From: an uncultured Alphaproteobacteria bacterium
GTDB taxonomy: Bacteria > Pseudomonadota > Alphaproteobacteria > Caulobacterales > Parvularculaceae
Assembly (NCBI GenBank): GCA_938003575.1
Contig: CALKYG010000251.1
Coordinates: 1 to 13,036 of the forward strand
Reading direction: 5' to 3'
DNA: 13,036 nucleotides
Shown: positions 6,777 through 13,036 of the stretch, piece by piece
Position numbering within the stretch: position 1 is the first letter of the stretch
Layout of the letters: the number at the start of each line of letters is the position of its first letter
Notes under the pieces: generated by a model
What the model was told of the DNA's origin: nothing
Database searches by the model: none
Seen by the model: the letters and a program-made list of their open reading frames with translations, nothing else
Translations under genes and position numbers: made by a program

Positions 6777-7879
6777 CCGGACCACGGCCAAAGCGCGGAA
6801 TTCTCGATATTCCCTTGTATGCGCCCGGAAAAGCGACTGCAGCGGGCGGCGGATCGCCGGCGAACCTGAGCGCCAATGAAAACGCGCTCGGATGCAGTCC
6901 CTTGGCCGCCGAAGCGTTTTTAAAGGCCTCACGTGAGCTGCATTTATATCCGGACATGAACGCGTCGGCGTTGCGCGAAGCGGCGGCCGAGCATTACCAG
7001 CTTGATCCAAGGAGAATGATTTTCGGCGCCGGCTCCGATGAAGTGTTTGCGTTTGCCTGCCAGACTTTTCTGTCTCCTGGCGACAACGCTGTTCAACCGG
7101 AATACGGCTTCGCCGCATGGGCGAATGCGGTTGCCGCGGCGGGCGGTGTGATGACGAATGCGCCGGAGAGGAATTTTCACGTCGACGTCGATGCGCTCAT
7201 TTCGGCCGTCGACAAGAAAACCCGGATCGTCTTTGTTGCAAACCCGGCCAACCCGACGGGCAGTGAGATCCCGTTCTCCGAAATCGAACGGCTGCACGCG
7301 TCGCTTCGCGAGGACGTCCTGCTTGTCCTTGACGGCGCCTATTCGGAGTTCGCTGGCGGCGACAACTACGCGAAGGAGTTCGCGCTTGCGCGTGCGGCGT
7401 CCAATGTGCTCGTCACGAAGACATTTTCAAAAATCTTCGGCCTCGCCGCGCTGCGCGTAGGCTGGGGCTATGGAGCGCCCGGCGTCATTGACGCGATGGA
7501 GCGCGTGCGCCCACCCTTCAACACTACGCGCGCCGGGCAAGCGGCGGCGATCGCCGCGTTAATGGACAGGGACTTCATCACTCGATCGATCGACTATGTC
7601 AGAACGGCTCGCGACGAACTTGATGCGTTTCTTGCGTCATTCGGTCTGGCGACGATCCCGTCGGCGGCGAATTTTGTCACCGCCCGTTTCTGTTCGGGCC
7701 TGCCGGCGACCGCCGTCGAGGTCGAATCGGCGCTCGCCCGCCGAGGCGTGCTGGTGCGCTCGCTGACGGCCTACGGCATCCCGGACGCCTTGCGAATAAG
7801 TGTCGGCGGGCCTTCCGACCTTGAGCGCTTTCGCGCGGCGTTCAAGGAGATAATGGTCGAAAGCGGCGGGTCGCGATAA
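6773..7879 (+). CDS. hisC: Histidinol-phosphate aminotransferase (intact HisC)
   Basis: PLP enzyme converting imidazole acetol phosphate + glutamate to histidinol phosphate + 2-oxoglutarate. The 368 residues keep every fold-type I landmark: [10 protein letters not shown] (31-40), GAGSDEVF (85-92), VANPANPTG (155-163), LDGAY with D187 and Y190, the Schiff-base lysine K220 in [17 protein letters not shown], and the carboxylate-binding R341 in ALRISVGG. The opening [15 protein letters not shown] resembles alphaproteobacterial HisC rather than the E. coli type. It overlaps hisIE by 4 nt (ATGA). Its distal position, with a broken HisC relic inside the HisB fusion, suggests it supplies the activity the relic lost. 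Related aromatic aminotransferases share these motifs, but the operon context favours HisC. Confidence 0.93.
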   Translation: MTGPRPKRGILDIPLYAPGKATAAGGGSPANLSANENALGCSPLAAEAFLKASRELHLYPDMNASALREAAAEHYQLDPRRMIFGAGSDEVFAFACQTFLSPGDNAVQPEYGFAAWANAVAAAGGVMTNAPERNFHVDVDALISAVDKKTRIVFVANPANPTGSEIPFSEIERLHASLREDVLLVLDGAYSEFAGGDNYAKEFALARAASNVLVTKTFSKIFGLAALRVGWGYGAPGVIDAMERVRPPFNTTRAGQAAAIAALMDRDFITRSIDYVRTARDELDAFLASFGLATIPSAANFVTARFCSGLPATAVEVESALARRGVLVRSLTAYGIPDALRISVGGPSDLERFRAAFKEIMVESGGSR

Positions 7880-7951
7880 GCTCTGACGCCGCATGGACGG
7901 CGCCGGGGATCGAGAGTATTGCTCGCCGAACGATAAGGGAGAAGTGCGGCG
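7880..7951 (+). other. Short spacer between hisC and the PrnB-like gene
   Basis: 72 bp with a weak 5-bp hairpin: CGCCG at 7887-7891 and CGGCG at 7898-7902 around a 6-nt loop. No T-run follows, so read-through from the his operon is plausible. AAGGGAG at 7935-7941 is the probable ribosome binding site for the ATG at 7952, at a longish 10-nt spacing. No convincing promoter was seen. Confidence 0.5.
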
Positions 7952-9124
7952 ATGAGCCGAAATGTCGAGAAATTTGACAACTGGATCAGGAGCCGCTTTG
8001 CGGATTTCAACACTGAGCTTGAAGAGCTCTATTTCGCGCAGGCGGACCGCGCCAATGTCGATGGGGTCGGCGATGAAATCAAGAAAGCCATTTGCGAAGA
8101 GGGACGCAGATTCGTGATCGCCTTGCGCGATGAAGGCAACACCGACGAGGGGTTCGACCGTGCTTTCGACGTGCTTGGCGATCTGGGGCTATGGCTGGCG
8201 TCGCTGCGCCGTCACGAGTTGACGAACCCGGCGCGCGAGGAGAAATCTCCTTTTCATGAGGCCTCCGCGCTCGGCATGCATATCGGCGCTTCGATCGGCG
8301 TCGCGCCGCGTTTTGCGACGAGTCACCTTTCAACGCATAACGCCGCGGTCAACGGCCAGCCAAAATGCTTTACTTGGCTGAAGGACGAGAAGCTTTTTCT
8401 CGACTATAATACGCGCGGCATCTTCGCCTACAAACGCGCCGCGGACGCCTTGATGCGCATTGTGCCTCTCGGCGTTTCGCACCCAGTTGCGCACACGCTC
8501 TTCACCGATGCGCTGCACGCGCTGGAGGATGTTGCGAAGTGGAACGAGACGCTTTTCAAAGATCTCGATATCGACCGCTTTTTTTTCAGCGTCCGGCCCT
8601 ATTACAAGCCTTATCGCGTTGGACGGCATGAGTATCGCGGCGCCAATGCAGGCGACTTCTCCGGCATCAATGAAATCGACATGCTGACTGGCTTATGTCA
8701 GGCGAACGATTCCTATTATTCGCAGATACTCGTCGATAAAATGCTGTTCATGCGGCCTGAGGACCAGGCGTCCCTTCGCGATTGCATGCGCCGCCGAAAC
8801 TTTCTCGACGTGTTTCTGGAACAGGCGCCTGCCGCTCGGGGCGAGACGTGGTTCAAGGAGAACGCGTCAATCTTCGTCAAGGTTATCGAGGCTCACGGTA
8901 AAACAGCCGCGCAGCATCACGACATGCTGGTCTCGCGATTCATCGAAGGGCCGTCGGCATCGCTAGATCAAGGCAAGCTCGCGCAGGTAACTGCGAGCGG
9001 CCCGCCGCTGCCCGTCCTTCTGCGGTCTCTCGAGATCCTTCGCGATCTGCGTATGGCCGCGCCGCGAACCGACATAAAGACGCGTCACGATGACCTTGCG
9101 CGCCTGAAAGAGTTGATCGCCTGA
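7952..9124 (+). CDS. PrnB-like heme protein (IDO/TDO superfamily), function unknown
   Basis: A 390-residue, probably all-helical cytoplasmic protein with no signal peptide or membrane segment. The central block VRPYYKPYRVGRHEYRG (214-230) resembles PrnB of pyrrolnitrile biosynthesis (remembered as LRPFYEPIRVGGQSYLG). Further on, HHDMLVSRFI (322-331) lines up with PHLKLAERAY in PrnB and YHLQIVTKYI in human IDO1, making H323 the candidate proximal heme ligand. PrnB rearranges 7-chlorotryptophan; IDO and TDO cleave the indole ring of tryptophan. No flavin halogenase or other pyrrolnitrile genes are seen, so the substrate here is probably different. It follows hisC on the same strand after 72 bp and may be the last gene of the his transcript. 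Family assignment is moderately secure; reaction and substrate are unknown. Confidence 0.72.
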   Translation: MSRNVEKFDNWIRSRFADFNTELEELYFAQADRANVDGVGDEIKKAICEEGRRFVIALRDEGNTDEGFDRAFDVLGDLGLWLASLRRHELTNPAREEKSPFHEASALGMHIGASIGVAPRFATSHLSTHNAAVNGQPKCFTWLKDEKLFLDYNTRGIFAYKRAADALMRIVPLGVSHPVAHTLFTDALHALEDVAKWNETLFKDLDIDRFFFSVRPYYKPYRVGRHEYRGANAGDFSGINEIDMLTGLCQANDSYYSQILVDKMLFMRPEDQASLRDCMRRRNFLDVFLEQAPAARGETWFKENASIFVKVIEAHGKTAAQHHDMLVSRFIEGPSASLDQGKLAQVTASGPPLPVLLRSLEILRDLRMAAPRTDIKTRHDDLARLKELIA

Positions 9125-9228
9125 GAAGGGAATTCGCGCGCGAAATTACAATCAAAGAGATGCTTGAACGGACGGCGGAAATCCCCACGTCGGCAGTTTA
9201 ACGGGGAAGGCGCAAATTCGCGTCTTTC

Positions 9229-9245
9229 GGCTCTTTGACATTGTG
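9229..9245 (+). promoter_or_regulatory. boxA-like motif resembling an rRNA leader
   Basis: GGCTCTTTGACATTGTG resembles the boxA antitermination element (consensus near TGCTCTTTA) and the sequence that often precedes 16S rRNA in alphaproteobacteria. No rRNA gene follows in this window. It may be a coincidence or a leftover of an rRNA leader. Confidence 0.25.
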
Positions 9246-9416
9246 TGGAGATGGGTGAAGCGATCGGCATTGCTGATCTGCTCACTGAGTTCGGACTTCG
9301 GCGCCGCCTTTTCGATTCGGCTGCGGGTTGAATCAAGCGGTCATTTCTGAAACGGAAAATGAGCGGCCCTTTCCGGCTGCAGTCCGCATGAATTGGGAGA
9401 AATACGCTCAATCGAG

Positions 9417-9450
9417 GCGCAAATCATTCGTAGAGAGCGGATGATTGCGC
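9417..9450. terminator. Imperfect inverted repeat, candidate bidirectional terminator
   Basis: Left arm 9417-9430 pairs with right arm 9438-9450: 13 base pairs (one G-U) with a single bulged A at 9422 and a 7-nt loop. It sits 21 bp beyond the stop of the - strand aminotransferase and about 290 bp beyond the PrnB-like gene on the + strand. No clean T-run follows on either strand, so it may act as an RNA 3'-end stabiliser rather than a classical intrinsic terminator. Confidence 0.45.
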
Positions 9451-9470
9451 ACGCAAATAGGGAAAATCCG

Positions 9471-10655
9471 TCAACCGGCGAGCACGTCCGCCAGAGCCTC
9501 GCAAAAGTGATTCACATTACCGTCGTTGACGCCGCACATATTGGCGCGGCCGTCGCCGGCGACGTAAACGCCATGCTTCTCACGAAGAGCGAGAACTTGC
9601 GCGTCGTTGACGGGCAGGAGCGAGAACATCCCATGCTGGCGTTCAATAAAATTCAGCTTTCCGTCAAGCTGATGTTCAGCAGCGGTTTTAACCAGAAGCC
9701 GGCGGTTGGCGACCACCGCCCGTCGCATGGATTCAAGCTCCGTACGCCACATGCGATCAAGGTCGGGCGACGTCAGAATATCGGCGACAATGATGCCGCC
9801 ATGCGCGGGCGGCATAGAATAGATCTGCCGTGCGATATTGACGGCGTGGCTGCGCATCGCGTCGGCGCGGCCCGCGTCCTTTCCGACAAGGATCAGCGCG
9901 CCGGTTCGTTCGCGATAAAGGCCGAAATTCTTTGAGCAGGAATAGGTGACGATGAACTCCTCCGCGCGGCTCGCGAGGCGGCGGACGAGATAAGCGTCCT
10001 CTTCAAGTCCGTGCGCGAAGCCGTGATAGGCGAAATCGACCAATGTCAGAAAACCGTTCTTGACGGAGAGATCGACGATTGCGTCGATTTCATCCCTGGC
10101 GAGATCGGCCCCTGTCGGATTGTGGCAACCGCCGTGGAGAAGCAGCACATCCGACCGCCCGAGCTTTGCGGCTGCTGAGTAGAATCCGTCGAAATCGACC
10201 CCGCCGGTTTCCGCGTCGTAATAGCGAATCAGCGAAATCTTAAGGCCGGCGGCGGACATCAACGGATTGTGGTTCGCCCAGGTCGGCGCGCCGATTGTAA
10301 CCCCGGATGCGCCGGCGCGTTTCAGCAGCAGCGCGCCGACGCCGAGAGCGCCGCAGCCGCCCGGCGTCTGCACGACGGCGCCCCGTCCGGACGCAAGGCT
10401 GCCGCCGAAGACAAGATTCCGGATCGCAGCGCCGAAACCGGGCGCCCCTTCCGCCGGCAAATACGCCTTGGTCGTTTCCTGTGCGATCAGGCGCTTTTGA
10501 GCCTCAGCGACAGCGGCGAGCACCGGCGTGCGATTGTCGGGCGTGCGGTACACGCCTACGCCGAGGTCGATCTTCTTTGATCGCGGATCCTCATTGAACA
10601 TCTTGGTGAGGCCGAGCAGAGCGTCGGGCGGCAAAAGGGAAAGATCAGCGAACAT
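9471..10655 (-). CDS. Aspartate/aromatic aminotransferase (class I-alpha, AspC/TyrB type)
   Basis: A 394-residue PLP aminotransferase of the AspC/TyrB subgroup. KIDLGVGVYR (28-37), KAYLPAEGAPGF (63-74), TPGGCGALGVGA (97-108), GGCHNPTG (175-182), DFAYHGF with D207 and Y210, the PLP lysine K242 in YSCSKNFGLYRERTGAL, R277 in ARQIYSMPPAHG and R370 in GDGRANMCGVN are all present. R277 aligns with the Arg that binds dicarboxylate side chains, so aspartate or glutamate should be accepted; aromatic substrates are inferred from the neighbour. It starts 11 bp after the stop of the IOR gene on the same strand with a weak ribosome binding site. The pair probably performs aromatic amino acid to arylpyruvate to aryl-acyl-CoA. 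A purely aspartate-specific role cannot be excluded. Confidence 0.92.
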   Translation of the reverse strand: MFADLSLLPPDALLGLTKMFNEDPRSKKIDLGVGVYRTPDNRTPVLAAVAEAQKRLIAQETTKAYLPAEGAPGFGAAIRNLVFGGSLASGRGAVVQTPGGCGALGVGALLLKRAGASGVTIGAPTWANHNPLMSAAGLKISLIRYYDAETGGVDFDGFYSAAAKLGRSDVLLLHGGCHNPTGADLARDEIDAIVDLSVKNGFLTLVDFAYHGFAHGLEEDAYLVRRLASRAEEFIVTYSCSKNFGLYRERTGALILVGKDAGRADAMRSHAVNIARQIYSMPPAHGGIIVADILTSPDLDRMWRTELESMRRAVVANRRLLVKTAAEHQLDGKLNFIERQHGMFSLLPVNDAQVLALREKHGVYVAGDGRANMCGVNDGNVNHFCEALADVLAG

Positions 10656-10666
10656 GGGTCTCGTTC

Positions 10667-13036
10667 TCAGGCTGCTTTAAAAGGACGGCTTTCCTTATAC
10701 GATCTTTCCAGCGCAGCATACCTCCTCTCCGCCTCCTCGATTGCGGCGAGTTTGACCGGGCCATAGCCGCGAATTTCATCAGGAATACTCGCAATTTCCA
10801 CCGCGATACCGAGATTTTCCGGCGTTAAGGCGGCGGCGATCCCGGCGATCCGTGTCTTGTAGTCTTCGACGAGCTTGCGCTCGATGCGGCGTTCGTCGTT
10901 GCCGCCAAACGGATCAAACGGCGTTCCGCGCAGGAATTTGAAATGCTTGAGGACTGAAAGCGCGCCATACATCCACGGCCCGAATACCGACTTCTTCGGC
11001 CGGCCCTGATCATCGGTCTCGCGATTGAATATCGGCGGCGCCATATGGAATTTCAGCCGATAGTCGCCTTCAAATTCAGCGGCGAGCTTCTTCCGGAAGG
11101 CGCCGTCGGTATAGAGCCGCGCGACTTCGTATTCGTCCTTGTAGGCCATGAGCTTGAAGAGGCCGCGCGCAACGGCGTAAGCAAATCTTTCCCCGCCCGA
11201 AACGCGTGAGGCGGATTTTTCAACGTCTGCAACAAATTGCTGAAATTGCGCGGCGTACGCGTCGTTCTGATAGGCGGACAGAAACTCGCGGCGCCTGGCG
11301 ACGAAGTCGGAGAGCGTTTGCTCCGGCGGCGTTCTGACGGAAATGCCGGCGGCGCGCATGACGGCGGATGCATTAACGGCGGCGGCGCGGCCAAGCTCGA
11401 ATGCGGACTTGTTGTTCGCAACGGAGACGCCGTTCAATTCGATGGCGCGCATAAGCGCTTCGAGACTAATCGGGACAAGACCCTTCTGCCACGCAAACCC
11501 GGCCAGAAGCATGTTGGAGAATACCGTATCGCCCAAAAGGCGCAGAGCGATCTCAGCTGCATCCAAAGTGGCGACATTTTCATCGCCGCAGGCGTCGCGC
11601 ATGGTTCTGACACGGCGCTGCGCGTCGAAATCAATATTCCGCTGACGGATGAAAGCGGCAGTCGGCTGGATGTCGATATTGGCGACCGCCCGCGTGCGTC
11701 CCGCGCGCATCACGCGAAGCGCGCGTTCGTCAGTGGCGACCACAAGATCGCAGGCGATGACCGCCTCCGCTTCGCCGGTGTCTATACGCACCTGGTTGAG
11801 AGCCCCGGGCGTTTCCCCAAGGCGGACATAGGAAAGGACGGAGCCGCCTTTCTGCGCAAAACCCATGAAATCGAGAACGCTCGCGCCTTTTCCCTCAAGA
11901 TGGGCCGCCATGGTGATGATTGCGCCGATCGTTACGACGCCGGTGCCGCCGACGCCGGCGACGAGAAGATCGAACGCGCGCTCGATCGCGGGAACGGATG
12001 GTGGGGGCAGAGTGGACAGAAGGGCGTGAAGTTCGTCATCGATCTGTCGCAATTCCGGCCTCTTGAGCCGGCCGCCTTCAACGGAGACGAAGCTCGGGCA
12101 GAATCCTTTAACGCACGAATAATCCTTATTGCAGGAGGATTGATCGATTCTCCTCTTGCGGCCGAATTCCGTCTCAACAGGAATGATCGACAGGCAATTC
12201 GATTGGATCGAGCAGTCGCCGCATCCCTCGCAGACGAGTTCGTTTATGAATATCCGCTTTGCTGGATCTGGAAATTCACCGCGCTTGCGCTTGCGGCGTT
12301 TTTCAGCGGCGCAGGTCTGCTCATAGATTAGCGCCGTGACGCCTTTGATCTCGCGCAGTTCACGCTGCACTTCGTCTAGCTCGTCGCGATGCCGTATCGC
12401 GACATCGTTCGGCACGCCGCCGCTTTCGATGATCCGCGCAGGGTTGTCGGAAACAATGACGATTTTACCGACGCCTTCCGCTTTCAGCTGATTGGCGATA
12501 GCCGGAACTGTGAGGATTCCGTCAACCGGCTGGCCGCCGGTCATGGCGACCGCATCGTTAAAGAGGATCTTGTAGGTTATGTTGGTTCCGGCTGCGACCG
12601 CCTGGCGGATCGCCATGTATCCGGAATGGTAATAGGTGCCGTCGCCGAGATTTTGAAAAACGTGCGGGCGACCCTTGAGAAAGAGGGATTTTGCGGCCCA
12701 GTTGACCCCTTCTCCGCCCATCTGGATCAGAGAGGATGTGTCGCGGTCCATCCACGACGCCATGAAATGGCAGCCGATGCCGGCGAGCGCCTTTGACCCG
12801 GCCGGCACCCTGGTCGACGTGTTATGCGGGCAGCCCGAGCAGAAGTAGGGAATTCGCTTCGCGCCGCCGGGCGCCTCGACCAAGCGGGAGGCGCGCTCCA
12901 GCCTGGCCATGGGTTCGCTGAAATCCAGTTCCGGGAAAACGCGTCTCAGCCGATGCGCGATAATAGGCGCCAACATCGACGGCGACAATTCATCCACCCA
13001 TGAAATAAGCGGCGCGCCGGTTTCATCATGCTTTCC
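10667..13036 (-). CDS. Indolepyruvate:ferredoxin oxidoreductase, single-chain fusion (N-terminus outside window)
   Basis: Oxidatively decarboxylates arylpyruvates to aryl-acyl-CoA using thiamine diphosphate, CoA and Fe-S clusters. The last 789 codons are present; the frame runs open to the window edge, so the apparent GTG start at 12997 is internal. Order of domains: a TPP-binding domain with GIGCHFMASWMDR, NLGDGTYYHSG and ILFNDAVAMTGGQ; a cysteine-rich Fe-S segment with CxxCxxCx5C (VCEGCGDCSIQSNC) and Cx5Cx4CP; a gamma-type domain with LLVAGVGGTGVVTIG and FMGFAQKGGSVLSYV; and a C-terminal domain typical of the fused proteobacterial enzymes (YDGAF-like YTDGAFRKKL, PPIFNRETD, FGPWM, LRGTPFDPFG), ending FKAA. 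Full-length homologues are about 1,150-1,190 residues, so roughly a third is missing. No frameshift is seen. Confidence 0.93.
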   Translation of the reverse strand, partial: GKHDETGAPLISWVDELSPSMLAPIIAHRLRRVFPELDFSEPMARLERASRLVEAPGGAKRIPYFCSGCPHNTSTRVPAGSKALAGIGCHFMASWMDRDTSSLIQMGGEGVNWAAKSLFLKGRPHVFQNLGDGTYYHSGYMAIRQAVAAGTNITYKILFNDAVAMTGGQPVDGILTVPAIANQLKAEGVGKIVIVSDNPARIIESGGVPNDVAIRHRDELDEVQRELREIKGVTALIYEQTCAAEKRRKRKRGEFPDPAKRIFINELVCEGCGDCSIQSNCLSIIPVETEFGRKRRIDQSSCNKDYSCVKGFCPSFVSVEGGRLKRPELRQIDDELHALLSTLPPPSVPAIERAFDLLVAGVGGTGVVTIGAIITMAAHLEGKGASVLDFMGFAQKGGSVLSYVRLGETPGALNQVRIDTGEAEAVIACDLVVATDERALRVMRAGRTRAVANIDIQPTAAFIRQRNIDFDAQRRVRTMRDACGDENVATLDAAEIALRLLGDTVFSNMLLAGFAWQKGLVPISLEALMRAIELNGVSVANNKSAFELGRAAAVNASAVMRAAGISVRTPPEQTLSDFVARRREFLSAYQNDAYAAQFQQFVADVEKSASRVSGGERFAYAVARGLFKLMAYKDEYEVARLYTDGAFRKKLAAEFEGDYRLKFHMAPPIFNRETDDQGRPKKSVFGPWMYGALSVLKHFKFLRGTPFDPFGGNDERRIERKLVEDYKTRIAGIAAALTPENLGIAVEIASIPDEIRGYGPVKLAAIEEAERRYAALERSYKESRPFKAA

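Larger units (their letters stand above)
9125..9470. other. Convergent intergenic region
   Basis: 346 bp between the end of the PrnB-like gene (+) and the end of the aminotransferase gene (-). I find no convincing coding sequence or tRNA. It contains a 12-bp palindrome TTCGCGCGCGAA at 9133-9144, a boxA-like stretch at 9229-9245, a 6-bp stem CGGAAA/TTTCCG at 9353-9358 and 9370-9375, and a strong imperfect hairpin at 9417-9450. The likely role is transcription termination from both sides. Confidence 0.6.

Noticed and set aside
298..7879. Possibility that the his genes are controlled by a His leader peptide attenuator
   Set aside because: No run of histidine codons or terminator/antiterminator arrangement is visible in 191-297.
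7952..9124. True pyrrolnitrile PrnB
   Set aside because: Only distant similarity to the remembered PrnB sequence, and no halogenase, PrnA, PrnC or PrnD genes nearby.
9393..9935. A 180-codon + strand open frame starting in the intergenic region
   Set aside because: Most of it is antisense to the aminotransferase; it has no motifs and no good ribosome binding site.
11237..12331. A 364-codon open frame on the + strand
   Set aside because: It is antisense to the well-recognised IOR gene, has no family motifs, and is explained by high GC and codon bias of the real - strand gene.
10667..12997. Complete IOR gene starting at GTG 12997
   Set aside because: The frame stays open to the window edge, and about a third of the expected N-terminal sequence is missing; the GTG is an internal valine.
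1..13036. CRISPR array, insertion sequence, prophage or tRNA
   Set aside because: No spaced direct repeats, transposase or integrase motifs, terminal repeats or tRNA-like cloverleaf were seen on either strand.

Overview
The window looks like a piece of a proteobacterial chromosome, most likely from an alphaproteobacterium (inferred; GC is roughly 60% by eye). The hints are an alphaproteobacterial-looking HisC, a single-chain indolepyruvate:ferredoxin oxidoreductase (IOR) and a MobA tail. No database search was possible, so gene identities rest on motifs and remembered family sequences.

Layout: (1) 1-190, the 3' end of mobA on the + strand. (2) 191-297, a leader holding the likely his promoter and a perfect 7-bp inverted repeat. 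(3) 298-7879, a tightly packed + strand histidine operon: TrpR-like regulator, hisG, hisD, an unusual hisB fusion, hisH, hisA, hisF, hisIE, hisC. Most junctions overlap by 4-11 nt. (4) 7952-9124, a PrnB-like member of the indoleamine/tryptophan dioxygenase heme superfamily, 72 bp after hisC on the same strand. (5) 9125-9470, a convergent intergenic region with a strong imperfect hairpin and a boxA-like stretch. (6) 9471-13036 on the - strand, an IOR gene (cut by the window edge) followed 11 bp later by an aspartate/aromatic aminotransferase. These two probably convert aromatic amino acids to arylpyruvates and then aryl-acyl-CoA.

The his genes cover the steps from PRPP + ATP to histidinol phosphate (hisG, hisIE, hisA, hisH/hisF, hisB, hisC) and the final oxidation (hisD). 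A histidinol-phosphate phosphatase is missing. The content (long HisG, fused HisIE, TrpR-like gene at the head, order G-D-[C]-B-H-A-F-I) resembles the compact gammaproteobacterial/Xanthomonas-type operon.

The main discovery is in hisB. Instead of the N-terminal phosphatase of gamma-type HisB, the IGP dehydratase is fused to about 250 residues that read as a shortened, degenerate HisC. Landmarks align in register, but the PLP-binding lysine is gone. This relic sits between hisD and hisB, where hisC lies in gammaproteobacterial operons, and an intact HisC is encoded at the distal end. The simplest reading is a transferred or gamma-like operon whose own HisC became a non-catalytic HisB domain while another HisC took over. 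The second point of interest is the uncharacterised PrnB-like heme protein gene directly behind the his operon.
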